From: Elusimicrobiota bacterium
Lineage (GTDB): Bacteria > Elusimicrobiota > Elusimicrobia > UBA1565 > UBA9628
Assembly (NCBI GenBank): GCA_016218545.1
Contig: JACRDQ010000035.1
Span: forward strand, 1 to 57,023
Length of the DNA: 57,023 nt
Direction of reading: 5' to 3'
The notes under the pieces were generated by a model. The model saw only the letters and a list, made by a program, of their open reading frames with translations, was not told the DNA's origin and did no database searches. Both the position numbers and the translations under genes were made by a program. This document shows, piece after piece, positions 16,098 to 24,518 of this stretch (positions are counted from its first letter, which is position 1; every line of letters starts with the position of its first letter).

Positions 16098-17461
16098 GCG
16101 CGGGCCCGGGCGCGAGGGTCCTCGAGCCCGTCGACGTCGTCGAGGAAGGCCAAGGCCTGGTGGCACCACTTGTCGAGGAAGACCTCGCGGTTGGCCTCGG
16201 CCTGTCGGACCATGGCCTCCCTGCTCGAGAAGGTCCGGTGCCCGTGGTGGTGGACGTAGACGTCCTTGGCCACCGCCAGGTCGAAGCCCGCCTGCCTGAG
16301 CCTGAGGCAGTAGTCGAACTCCTCGTAGCAGCCCAGCCCGAAGCGCTCGTCCAGGAGGCCCGTCTTCTCCACGGCCGAGCGTTTCAGGAGCACGCAGAAG
16401 CCCGTGAGCCGGTGCACGCCCTCTGCCCTGCCCCGGTGGTTGAGACGCCATGCCTCGGCGAAGAGCCTCAAGCCCAGGCCCGTGTCCCGATACGGGACCG
16501 ACGTCACCCGCTGGCTGCCCACGGTCACGTTGGTGCAGGGGCCCACGGCCCCGATCCAAGGCGCGCGCTCCGCGGCCGCGATGAGGCGCTCGAGCCAGCC
16601 CTCGGTCAGGACCACGTCGTTGTTGAGCCAGACGAGGTACCGGCCCTTGGCCGCGGACATGCCCTGGTTGACGGCGCGGGCGAACCCCAGATTCTCCCTG
16701 TTGCGGATGACGCGCGTCCGAGGACGGCGCCGGACCCAGGCGGCCGTGCCGTCCTTGGAGCCGTTGTCCACCACGATGACCTCGTAGGGCGCAGCCGTGG
16801 TCCGCTCCAGCGACTCGAGGCACTCGCGGGTGTAGCGCAGCCCGTCGCGGACCGGGATGATGATGCTGGCCAGGGCATGAGACCCGGCGGCCGGCCTGGA
16901 GAGCTCGTCGAGCCTCCTCCTGATCCAGGCCCCGTCGATCCGGCCGGCTCGGCGCAAGCCCCCTGAGGACGCTCCGGCCCCGCGGCCGCCGAAGGACCAG
17001 ATCTGGGCCGCGGCGCAAGCCTGCCCTGCCGCCTGGGCCCTCTCCCGGGCGCGAGCGCTGAAATCCGAGCTGAGGGCCCCGCTCCCCGGCCTGGCCTCGC
17101 CGTCGAGCATCACGAGCACCACGGGCTTGCGGCAGTGCTCGGAGAGGTCCCTCAGCCCTTGCCGGGTGGTCTCAGAGTCGACCACCAGCACCGCGGCGTA
17201 GTCCTCGGCCGAGACAGCCTCCCTGCAAGGATCGAGCCAGCCCCGGGGACCGGACGCATGGACCGGACCGGCTCCGTCGCCCAGGGAGCGCACGTAAGAG
17301 AGGTCCGAAGCCGAAGCTCCGGCCCAGACCAGCCGCACCGCGGCAGAGCGGGACAAGACGGTCAGGAACCGGTGCAGAGGACCCTTGCCTCGGCCGCGGC
17401 CGTCCACGGGAAGAGCCGGGACCACCACGAGCAGGCGGATGCGTCCCTTCCTACCGGGCAC
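16070..17461 (-). CDS. GT2-type glycosyltransferase with extra N-terminal domain, GTG start
   Basis: A 463-residue protein, third gene of the PqqD operon. Residues ~1-185 are a poorly recognised domain (LLVVVPALPVDGRGRGKGPLHRFL, VLVVDSE) that may be a degenerate GT-like module. The GT2 domain follows: SIIIPVRDGLRYTRECLESL, VIVVDNGSKDGT, NLGFARAVNQGMSAAKG and the metal-site-like LVWLNNDVVLTEGWL, then GCYEEFDYCLRLRQAGFD. This matches rhamnosyl/GT2 enzymes. It starts with GTG and overlaps the radical SAM stop by 11 nt. A role in glycosylating a peptide or surface glycan is inferred only from the neighbours. Confidence 0.83.
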   Translation of the reverse strand: MPGRKGRIRLLVVVPALPVDGRGRGKGPLHRFLTVLSRSAAVRLVWAGASASDLSYVRSLGDGAGPVHASGPRGWLDPCREAVSAEDYAAVLVVDSETTRQGLRDLSEHCRKPVVLVMLDGEARPGSGALSSDFSARARERAQAAGQACAAAQIWSFGGRGAGASSGGLRRAGRIDGAWIRRRLDELSRPAAGSHALASIIIPVRDGLRYTRECLESLERTTAAPYEVIVVDNGSKDGTAAWVRRRPRTRVIRNRENLGFARAVNQGMSAAKGRYLVWLNNDVVLTEGWLERLIAAAERAPWIGAVGPCTNVTVGSQRVTSVPYRDTGLGLRLFAEAWRLNHRGRAEGVHRLTGFCVLLKRSAVEKTGLLDERFGLGCYEEFDYCLRLRQAGFDLAVAKDVYVHHHGHRTFSSREAMVRQAEANREVFLDKWCHQALAFLDDVDGLEDPRARARAQRPARTRR

Positions 17462-18593
17462 GGACCGGGACCTCCTCGTCCCGCAGAGCGGCCTTCAGGA
17501 CCCGGTCCAGGGCCGGGTGCGCCACGCAGTTGAGCCAGCAGCGCTTGCGGCAGCGCGAGAGCTCCGCGGCCAAGGCCCTCGCCATGGGTGAGCGCCAGGC
17601 CGCGTCGAAGCCTTCCTTAAGGCAGTTCCCGGCCTTGCGGTGCTTGAAGACGGGGCAGAAGAAGAGGCCGCCCTCGGGGTCGAGCATGGCGTAGCGCCGG
17701 CCCGCCATGCAGTCGGGCATCGCGGGCTTGGAGCCCAGGCACAGGTCCCTCAGATGCCCCCAGTAGGCGAGCCGGGCCCAGAGCCCGGCGGACTCCAGCG
17801 GCCGCAGGAGCAGGGCCTCGAGGGCTCCCGCGGAACGGCAGAGGTCCTCCAGGATGAGGGCGATCTGGCGGCCCGCCTCGGAGAGCCCGGCCCGCGTCCA
17901 CCGGAAGCGCCGGCTGGCCGGCAGGCCCTGGTGCTCGACCACGAGTTGGGCTCCGAAGCCCAGGCCCCGGTCGCGGGCGTATGCGTAGCAGGGCCAGAGC
18001 TCCGAGGCGTTGTCCGGAGTCAGGGTGAAGTTGAGGCTGACCGCCGTGCCCGGGAACCTGCGCCCCAGCATGTCGAGGCCGGCCTCCAGGCCGCGGAACG
18101 CGCCGCGCCTTCCGCGCATCCGGTCGTGAGCCGCGCCCACGCCGTCCATGGAGGAGCCCAGCCACAGGCCGGCGACGCCCAGGGAGGCGAGCTCCGTGAG
18201 CCGGGCTTCCAGGAGCCGCGCCGAGCCCAGGTGCGAGAGCACGCCCAGGGAGGCCTTCGGGAACCGCTCCCTGAGAAGGGCGATGATGGGCACGGCCTCC
18301 GGGTCGAGCCATGGCTCGCCGCCGCTCACGACCACGGTCTCCACGCGGTCGAGGAGCCTCGACTTGTCCAGGAGGCGGCGGAGCTCCCGGGCCGAGAGGC
18401 CGGGGCCCGCGTCCTCCAGCAGCCAGTGATGGCACATGACGCACTTCATGTCGCAGCGGTGCGTCACTTCGAGATGGAGCTCGCGGATCCCCTCTTCTTC
18501 CCCGGCCGCGAGCGCGGCCCCTTGCTCCTCCCAGGCGCGCACCTGGCGGAGCACGAGGTCTGCGAGCCCCTCGGCCCGTCCGGCCCGGGTCAT
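17451..18593 (-). CDS. Radical SAM protein with SPASM-like C-terminus
   Basis: A 380-residue radical SAM enzyme. The cluster motif CDMKCVMC uses Cys47, Cys51 and Cys54. The SGGEP motif (VVSGGEPWLDP) follows. The C-terminal part has a SPASM-like layout: DPEGGLFFCPVFKHRKAGNCL, AWRSP, CRKRCWLNCV. Proteins of this kind next to PqqD-like RREs mature peptides (PqqE, sactipeptide and mycofactocin enzymes) or modify other substrates. The ATG overlaps the PqqD stop (ATGA). Target peptide unknown; the 35-aa peptide at 14965 is the nearest candidate. Confidence 0.87.
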   Translation of the reverse strand: MTRAGRAEGLADLVLRQVRAWEEQGAALAAGEEEGIRELHLEVTHRCDMKCVMCHHWLLEDAGPGLSARELRRLLDKSRLLDRVETVVVSGGEPWLDPEAVPIIALLRERFPKASLGVLSHLGSARLLEARLTELASLGVAGLWLGSSMDGVGAAHDRMRGRRGAFRGLEAGLDMLGRRFPGTAVSLNFTLTPDNASELWPCYAYARDRGLGFGAQLVVEHQGLPASRRFRWTRAGLSEAGRQIALILEDLCRSAGALEALLLRPLESAGLWARLAYWGHLRDLCLGSKPAMPDCMAGRRYAMLDPEGGLFFCPVFKHRKAGNCLKEGFDAAWRSPMARALAAELSRCRKRCWLNCVAHPALDRVLKAALRDEEVPVRAR

Positions 18594-18883
18594 GCGGGGG
18601 AAGAGGGCAGAAGGAGCCCTTCCTTGCGCAGCTGGCGGACGAGGCCGCCGAGGTCCGCTCGGACCTCGGAGAGCTCCTGCCCGTACTCCTCGCTCACCTG
18701 CTCGGCGACCTCGGCGGCGTCGAGGCCCTCGCCCAGCAGCTCCCACATGCGCGCTGCCGTGTCGTTGAGCGAGAAGTAGACCCCGCTGCGCAGGTCCAGG
18801 ACCACGGCGTCGTCCTCGACGCGCCTCCACGCCGTGTCCGGGGAATGGCGGAACGTCTCTTCCTGCCGGGGATCCTTGCTCAT
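18590..18883 (-). CDS. PqqD-like RiPP recognition element (RRE) protein
   Basis: A 97-residue PqqD-family protein. The hallmark block [23 protein letters not shown] is present, followed by a helical C-terminus that ends [12 protein letters not shown]. RRE proteins are winged-helix-type domains that bind leader peptides and hand them to tailoring enzymes; the lasso B1 protein is one of them. It starts the operon PqqD, radical SAM/SPASM, GT2. GGAGAGG lies 5 nt before the ATG, and a TATCCT box ends 13 nt before it. In this locus its likely ligand is the YxxPxL peptide. Confidence 0.9.
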   Translation of the reverse strand: MSKDPRQEETFRHSPDTAWRRVEDDAVVLDLRSGVYFSLNDTAARMWELLGEGLDAAEVAEQVSEEYGQELSEVRADLGGLVRQLRKEGLLLPSSPA

Positions 18884-19034
18884 GGGGGCCTCTCCAAGGA
18901 TAGCAGATGCCTCGCGGACGCGGCAATCCCGAGCCTTCCGGCCCCCGCCCGGGGAATGTGGAAGGGATGACGCAATAATGATAGCATGTGCCCCCGAAGG
19001 CCGGAGGGGAAAGGCCGTCCACTGGAGGATCGAG

Positions 19035-21035
19035 ATGCCGGGCAGCGGAGCCGTGTTCGCCGTCGCAGAGCTGGTCGTCCTGGTCGCCGCGGCCGCGGCG
19101 TTCGCCTACAGCACCTGGGGCAAGATCCTCCTCGTCCGCCAGGGCAAGCCCGACTGGGAGGCCAGGCTCGAGCATCCCCGGGCCGGGGTCGCCAACGTCC
19201 TGACCGAGGTCTTCGGCCATGCGCGCCTCCTGCGCTACCCCTACTCCGGGCCCATGCACCTTGCGATCTTCTACGGCTTCACGGTCCTCGGGATCTCGGT
19301 GGCCGCCTTCTTCTGGGAGGGCCTGGCAGGCTCGCCCCCGCCGCTCACGGACGGCCACGCGTGGTACCACGTCTCGATGAACCTCTTTTACGTCCTGGTC
19401 GCGACCGCCCTGGCCTTCGCGTTCCACCGCAGGCTCGTCCTCAGGCCCAAGAACCTCGAGCTCTCCGGAGACGCGCTGCTCATCCTGAGCCTCATCGCGG
19501 GCGTCATCGTCACGGACGTGGCCCTGGAGGGCGTCAAGATGGTGCGCCACGACACGGCCTTCCCCGGCGCCTTCGTGAGCATGGCGACCGTCCCCCTCTG
19601 GACGGTCATGGGCCTGGCCGCGGGCCCGTCCGCGGACCTGGCCTACGCCGCGCTCTGGTGGCTGCACGCCGCGATCCTGCTCGGGTTCCTCAACTACCTC
19701 CCCTACTCCAAGCACCTGCACATCATGTTCGCGCCCTTCAACGTTTTCATGCGCAGCCAGGCCCCGAAGGGCGCGCTCCAGCCCATCCCGGGCATCGAGG
19801 AGCGCGAGTCCTGGGGCGCGGCGACCCTGCCCGAGCTCTCCTGGAAGATGCTCTTCGACGGCTTCACCTGCACCGAGTGCGGCCGCTGCGACGACTGGTG
19901 TCCGGCCAACCAGACCGGCAAGCCTCTCTCGCCCAAGAAGCTCCACCTCGACATCAAGCACCTCCTGGTCCAGGAAGGCCTCAAGCCCGCGGGGGCCGAG
20001 CGCGAGCCCATCATCTCCGACAAGCGGACCAAGACGGACGAGATCTGGGCCTGCACGACCTGCCGCTCCTGCGAGACCGAGTGCCCGGTCGGCAACGAGC
20101 ACATCGAGAAGATCGTGGAGTACCGCCGCAACCTCGTGCTGACCCAGGGCTCCATCGCCCGCCAGCCGCAGCTCGCCCTCGAGAACATGGAGAAGCGCTC
20201 CAACCCGTGGGGGCTGGAAGCCTCCACGAGGATGGACTGGGCCAAGGACCTCGGCCTGCCCGTGTTCGGCCAGGGAGCCAAGGCCGAGTGGTGCTGGTTC
20301 GTGGGCTGCGCCGGCGCCTTCGACAGCCGCAACCAGGCCGCGGCGCGCGCCCTGGCCGCCATCCTCAAGGCCGCCGGGGTGAGTTTCGCGGTGCTGGGCA
20401 CGGAGGAGGGCTGCTGCGGCGACTCCGCCCGGCGCCTGGGCAACGAGTACCTCTTCAAGACCCTGGCCGAGGCCAACATCGAGACCTTCAAGAAGCACGG
20501 GATCACCAAGGTCTTCACCGCCTGCCCCCACGGCTTCAACACGCTCAAGAACGAGTACCCGCAGTTCGGCTACGCGTTCACCGAGGTCCTGCACCACTCC
20601 CAGCTCATCGCAAGGCTCCTGGCCGAGGGCCGGCTCAAACTCAAGGACGGGCCCGGAGGGCCCGTGGTCTACCACGACTCCTGCTACCTCGGCCGCCACA
20701 ACGACGTCTACGACCCGCCGCGCCGGGTCCTCTCCGCCCTGCCGGGCGTGTCCCTGGCCGAGCTGCCGCGCTCCGGGGACCGCTCGTTCTGCTGCGGGGC
20801 CGGAGGAGGCCTCATGTGGGCCGAGGAGCACGGCGAGCGCGTCAACCACAACCGCACCAAGGAGGCCCTGGCGGCGCTGAAGACCGACGCCAAGGGACGG
20901 GTGGCCACGGCCTGCCCGTTCTGCCTCACCATGCTCTCGGACGGCCTCAATGACGTGACCGGAGGCAAGGGGCCCAAGGCTGCCGACATCGCGTCCTTGG
21001 TGGCCGAACGCCTCGATGGAAAGACCGTTGCGTAA
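19035..21035 (+). CDS. Membrane-anchored HdrD/GlpC-like iron-sulfur oxidoreductase
   Basis: A 666-residue protein with an N-terminal membrane module (about five to six TM helices in the first 250 residues, like the NarI/DsrM-type haem b subunit). Two 4Fe-4S motifs follow, [12 protein letters not shown] and [12 protein letters not shown], then two CCG domains ([11 protein letters not shown] and [11 protein letters not shown]) with CPHGF and CPFC. Family members pass electrons between ferredoxin, flavoproteins (ETF) or thiols and the quinone pool. I placed the start at 19035 because GGAGG lies 6 nt upstream; an in-frame ATG at 18977 is the alternative. The gene leads a 2-oxoacid:ferredoxin oxidoreductase, so it may re-oxidise that ferredoxin at the membrane. 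Confidence 0.88.
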   Translation: MPGSGAVFAVAELVVLVAAAAAFAYSTWGKILLVRQGKPDWEARLEHPRAGVANVLTEVFGHARLLRYPYSGPMHLAIFYGFTVLGISVAAFFWEGLAGSPPPLTDGHAWYHVSMNLFYVLVATALAFAFHRRLVLRPKNLELSGDALLILSLIAGVIVTDVALEGVKMVRHDTAFPGAFVSMATVPLWTVMGLAAGPSADLAYAALWWLHAAILLGFLNYLPYSKHLHIMFAPFNVFMRSQAPKGALQPIPGIEERESWGAATLPELSWKMLFDGFTCTECGRCDDWCPANQTGKPLSPKKLHLDIKHLLVQEGLKPAGAEREPIISDKRTKTDEIWACTTCRSCETECPVGNEHIEKIVEYRRNLVLTQGSIARQPQLALENMEKRSNPWGLEASTRMDWAKDLGLPVFGQGAKAEWCWFVGCAGAFDSRNQAAARALAAILKAAGVSFAVLGTEEGCCGDSARRLGNEYLFKTLAEANIETFKKHGITKVFTACPHGFNTLKNEYPQFGYAFTEVLHHSQLIARLLAEGRLKLKDGPGGPVVYHDSCYLGRHNDVYDPPRRVLSALPGVSLAELPRSGDRSFCCGAGGGLMWAEEHGERVNHNRTKEALAALKTDAKGRVATACPFCLTMLSDGLNDVTGGKGPKAADIASLVAERLDGKTVA

Positions 21036-21056
21036 GGAATAATCTAGAGCTCAATC

Positions 21057-22508
21057 ATGAACACTGGAGCGAGCGCCATGAACCAGAAGACGACCAAAGT
21101 AAAGGAAAAGCCCAAGCCCTTCCTCCTCCCCGCCTACTGCAAGGGCTGCGGAAGGTGCATCGCCGCCTGCGTCAAGGGCTGCATCACCCCGGGCTCGAAG
21201 ATCAACCCCCATACGGGCTTGGTCCCGGTCGACCTGAACCTGGAAGCCTGCACCTCCTGCGGCCTCTGCGTCATCGCCTGCCCCGAGCCCTACGGCCTGC
21301 GCCTGGCGCCCTCCGAGGGGACCGAGGGCGTGCAGGGCGACTTCGTGCTCGAGGACCCGGCGAAGCTCTTCGGCCCCCGCGCCTCCGGCGCGCCCAAGCC
21401 CGAGCCCATCCCGGACCAGGTCATCCCCCTGCCCGAGTGCGAGCCTCTCGTGACCAAGGGGACCTACGCCTCGGCCATCGGCGCCATCCTGGCGGGCTGC
21501 CGCCACGTCTACGGCTACCCCATCACCCCCTCGACCGAGGGAGCCGAGCTCATGGCGAAGTACCAGCCCCTCCTCGACGGCGTGTTCTTCCAGGCCGTCA
21601 GCGAGGTCGCGACCGTCAACTTCATGTACGGCACGGGCGGGGCGGGCCTCCCCTGCATCACCTACACGTCGTCTCCGGGCTTCAGCCTCATGCTCGAGGG
21701 CATCTCGTACATGATCGGCTCCGAAGTCCCCGCGGTCTTCGTCAACGTGATGCGCGGCGGCCCCGGCCTGGGCAACATCGCCCCGGAGCAGGCCGACATC
21801 AAGCTCATGTGCCGCGGCCTGGGCCACGGCAACACCCACTGCATCGTGCTCGCGCCCTCGACCCCGCAGGAGATGCTCGACCTCACCATGAAGGCCTTCG
21901 AGCTCACCTTCAAGTACCGCAACCCCGTGCTCATCGCGGCGGACGGCTACCTCGGCCAGATGACCGGCATGGTGCGCATGCCCAAGAGCATGCGCAAGCC
22001 CGGCATCCCGGACTGGGCCGTGTACGGCGACCGCAGTCATCGAGGCAACCTCATCTGCTCCATCTGCTTGAGCGAGGTCGACCTCGAGAAGCACAACCAG
22101 CGCATCTGCGCCAAGTACGAGGCCATGCGCAAGAACGAGCAGCTCGCGGACCTCTACCAGTGCGAGGACGCCGAGATCCTCCTCGTCGCCTCGAACACCC
22201 CGTCCCGCATGGCCAAGGGCGCGGTCGCGGCCCTGCGCTCGCAATGGGTCAAGGCCGGCCTGTTCCGCCCCATGACCCTGTGGCCCTTCCCGGTGGACTA
22301 CTTGAAGCCCCTCCTCAAGAAGATCAAGCACATCGTGGTCGTCGAGGCCTCGGCAGGCCAGCTCGAGGACGAGATGCGCCTGGCCTTCAGCAAGGCCGAC
22401 ATCCGGGACTACCCGCCCATCCACCACGTCCAGCGCATGGGCGGCGTCCTCCCTCAGCAGTCGGAGATCGTCGACAAAGTGCTATCCCTCAGGGAGGTAA
22501 GGCCATGA
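21057..22508 (+). CDS. 2-oxoacid:ferredoxin oxidoreductase alpha subunit with N-terminal ferredoxin domain
   Basis: A 483-residue fusion. Residues ~25-85 hold two 4Fe-4S motifs (CKGCGRCIAACVKGC and CTSCGLCVIACPE), equivalent to the delta (ferredoxin) subunit. The alpha (pyrimidine-binding and core) domain follows: GYPITPSTEGAELMA, SEVATVNFMYGTGGAG, MRGGPGLGNIAPEQAD. The VorB/KorA type fits best; it oxidises branched-chain 2-oxoacids or 2-oxoglutarate to the CoA ester while reducing ferredoxin. A second ATG at 21078 is an alternative start. The stop overlaps the next ATG (ATGA). The exact substrate cannot be told from sequence alone. Confidence 0.9.
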   Translation: MNTGASAMNQKTTKVKEKPKPFLLPAYCKGCGRCIAACVKGCITPGSKINPHTGLVPVDLNLEACTSCGLCVIACPEPYGLRLAPSEGTEGVQGDFVLEDPAKLFGPRASGAPKPEPIPDQVIPLPECEPLVTKGTYASAIGAILAGCRHVYGYPITPSTEGAELMAKYQPLLDGVFFQAVSEVATVNFMYGTGGAGLPCITYTSSPGFSLMLEGISYMIGSEVPAVFVNVMRGGPGLGNIAPEQADIKLMCRGLGHGNTHCIVLAPSTPQEMLDLTMKAFELTFKYRNPVLIAADGYLGQMTGMVRMPKSMRKPGIPDWAVYGDRSHRGNLICSICLSEVDLEKHNQRICAKYEAMRKNEQLADLYQCEDAEILLVASNTPSRMAKGAVAALRSQWVKAGLFRPMTLWPFPVDYLKPLLKKIKHIVVVEASAGQLEDEMRLAFSKADIRDYPPIHHVQRMGGVLPQQSEIVDKVLSLREVRP

Positions 22509-23938
22509 CCGAGCATCGCGCGGGGATGGGCTCCTTCTACGGCAAGTTCGAGCGCCACGCCGGCGGGGCCGGCATCAAGGGCAACAGCACCCACTACTGC
22601 CCCGGCTGCGGACACGGCCTGGCGCACAAGTACCTCGCCGAGGCCATCGCGGAGCTCGGCGTGCAGGACCGGACCGTCGCCGTCTCGCCCGTGGGCTGCA
22701 GCGTGTTCCTGTACTACTACATGGACGTCGGCAACACCCAGGCCGCCCACGGCCGGGCCCCGGCCGTGGCCCTCGGCCACAAGCTGGCCAACCCGGAGAG
22801 CATCGTGGTGAGCTACCAGGGCGACGGCGACCTGGCCTCCATCGGCCTGGCGGAGATCGTCTCGACCGCGCAGGCGGGCATCCCGGTGACCGTGATCTTC
22901 ATCAACAACGCCATCTACGGCATGACGGGCGGGCAGATGGCGCCGACGACCCTCATGGGCATGAAGACGACCACCAGCCCGCACGGCCGCTCGCCCATGA
23001 CGGGCCAGCCCATGAAGGTGGCCGAGCTCATGGCCGGCCTCGACGGCCCCATCTACGTCGAGCGCGTGGCCCTCTTCAACGCCAAGGAGCGCATGCGCGC
23101 CAAGGCCGCGATCAAGAAGGCCGTGTCGCTGCAGGTCGAGGGCAAGGGCTTCGGGTTCGTGGAGGTGCTCGCGGAGTGCCCCACCCACCTCAAGCTCTCC
23201 CCGCTCGACAGCATCAAGTGGGTCCAGGAGAAGATGCTCCCGGTCTTCCCCCTCGGCGTCAAGAAGGACGCCCAGCCCGCGGGAGGCTTCAAGACCTTCA
23301 CGCCGAGCTTCGACCAGAAGAAGGTGACCGAGATCGTCACCGGCGGCCATTCCGGCAAGGCCCCGACCTTCAGCCGGAAGTTCCCGGACCACATCGCCCC
23401 CAAGGACGTCGCCCTGAAGCTCGCCGGCTCGGGCGGGGACGGGGCCCAGACCGCGGCGCTCCTCATCACCCGCGCGGGCATCAACGAGGGCTACGACGCC
23501 ACCCACATCCCGAGCTACGGCCCGGAGTCGCGGGGCGGCACCTCCTACGCCGACGTCCACATCGCCGACGGCGAGGTGCTCTCTCCGGCGTCGCCGGCGC
23601 CGCACGTGCTGGTCGCCTTCAACCAGCCCAGCCTGGAGAAGTTCGGCCCGACCGTCCAGCCGGGCGGGACCATCATCTACGACAGCTCCGTGGTCGTCGG
23701 CCGGCCGACCTTCGAGGGCAAGAAGGTCTACGGCGTGCCCTTCGCCCAGATCGCCAAGGACCTGGGCAAGCTCGTGGTCAAGAACATCGTGGCCCTGGGC
23801 GCCCTGCAGGCGGCCACCGACATCCTCCCCAAGGACTCCTTCCTGGCCGCGGTGCGCATGGAGCTCAGGAGCAAGGCCGCCCTCATCCCGCTCAACGAGA
23901 AGGCCTTCGAGGCCGGGGTCAAGGCCGTCAAGAGCTAG
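22505..23938 (+). CDS. 2-oxoacid:ferredoxin oxidoreductase, fused beta (TPP) and gamma subunits
   Basis: A 477-residue fusion. The N-terminal ~290 residues are the TPP-binding beta subunit: YCPGCGHGLAHK at the start and QGDGDLASIGLAEIV with NNAIYGMTGGQMAPTT as the TPP-Mg site. The C-terminal ~185 residues are the gamma domain (LAGSGGDGAQTAALLI, PSYGPESRGGTSYADVHI, GGTIIYDSSVV). With the preceding gene this gives a complete enzyme from two polypeptides where many organisms use three or four. GGAGG lies 7 nt upstream and ATGA overlaps the alpha gene. The enzyme feeds reduced ferredoxin and acyl-CoA; the membrane Fe-S protein upstream is a plausible electron partner. Confidence 0.92.
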   Translation: MTEHRAGMGSFYGKFERHAGGAGIKGNSTHYCPGCGHGLAHKYLAEAIAELGVQDRTVAVSPVGCSVFLYYYMDVGNTQAAHGRAPAVALGHKLANPESIVVSYQGDGDLASIGLAEIVSTAQAGIPVTVIFINNAIYGMTGGQMAPTTLMGMKTTTSPHGRSPMTGQPMKVAELMAGLDGPIYVERVALFNAKERMRAKAAIKKAVSLQVEGKGFGFVEVLAECPTHLKLSPLDSIKWVQEKMLPVFPLGVKKDAQPAGGFKTFTPSFDQKKVTEIVTGGHSGKAPTFSRKFPDHIAPKDVALKLAGSGGDGAQTAALLITRAGINEGYDATHIPSYGPESRGGTSYADVHIADGEVLSPASPAPHVLVAFNQPSLEKFGPTVQPGGTIIYDSSVVVGRPTFEGKKVYGVPFAQIAKDLGKLVVKNIVALGALQAATDILPKDSFLAAVRMELRSKAALIPLNEKAFEAGVKAVKS

Positions 23939-24007
23939 CCCCAGCCGTCACGCATAAATGATAGGCTCTCCAGCGTGCCGGCATCGCCAAGACATGGGGT
24001 TCGGAGC

Positions 24008-24505
24008 ATGAGAGCCGACGAGGATTCGCCGTCCGGACCCGGATTCACGCTCATCGAGCTGATGATCGTGGTCTCCATCATCGGCATCCTCGCGGCCATC
24101 GCGGTCCCGAAGTTCGCGGACCTCATCAGGAAGTCGCAGGAGGGCAGGACCAAGGGCAGCCTCGGAGCCGTGCGCTCCGCGCTCTCCATCTACTACTCGG
24201 ACATGGAGGGCCACTTCCCGTCGGACCTCGCGTCCCTCACCGTGGGCGGGAAATACATCCCCAACATGCCCAAGGTCATGGCCGCGGGCTTCCACCCCGA
24301 CAGCAGCTCCGTCGCCGACAACACCACGGGCGGCTGCAACGCCATCTACATCAACGACCAGGGGGGCTTCGGCTACTGGAGCGCGGAAGACGACGCGTGT
24401 CCCGGAGCGCTCGGTTTCGGCGGCCAGCGCAAGCGCACCAAAGGCGAGGTCTGGATCGGCTGCACCCACACCGACATGCGCGGCTCCGCCTGGACGAGCT
24501 ACTGA
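24008..24505 (+). CDS. Type IV pilin-like protein (type II prepilin leader)
   Basis: A 165-residue prepilin. The leader MRADEDSPSGPG is cleaved before [27 protein letters not shown], with the Glu5 that guides assembly. The head domain has two Cys near the C-terminus and the ending CTHTDMRGSAWTSY. The conserved [28 protein letters not shown] segment follows the helix. A GTG at 23975 would be an upstream alternative start. A TGATAG-like box lies before it. It is a paralog of the pilin at 28440 but shorter-lived in similarity outside the helix; it probably acts in a pilus, pseudopilus or secretion fibre. Confidence 0.9.
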   Translation: MRADEDSPSGPGFTLIELMIVVSIIGILAAIAVPKFADLIRKSQEGRTKGSLGAVRSALSIYYSDMEGHFPSDLASLTVGGKYIPNMPKVMAAGFHPDSSSVADNTTGGCNAIYINDQGGFGYWSAEDDACPGALGFGGQRKRTKGEVWIGCTHTDMRGSAWTSY

Positions 24506-24518
24506 ACCGGTCGCAGCA

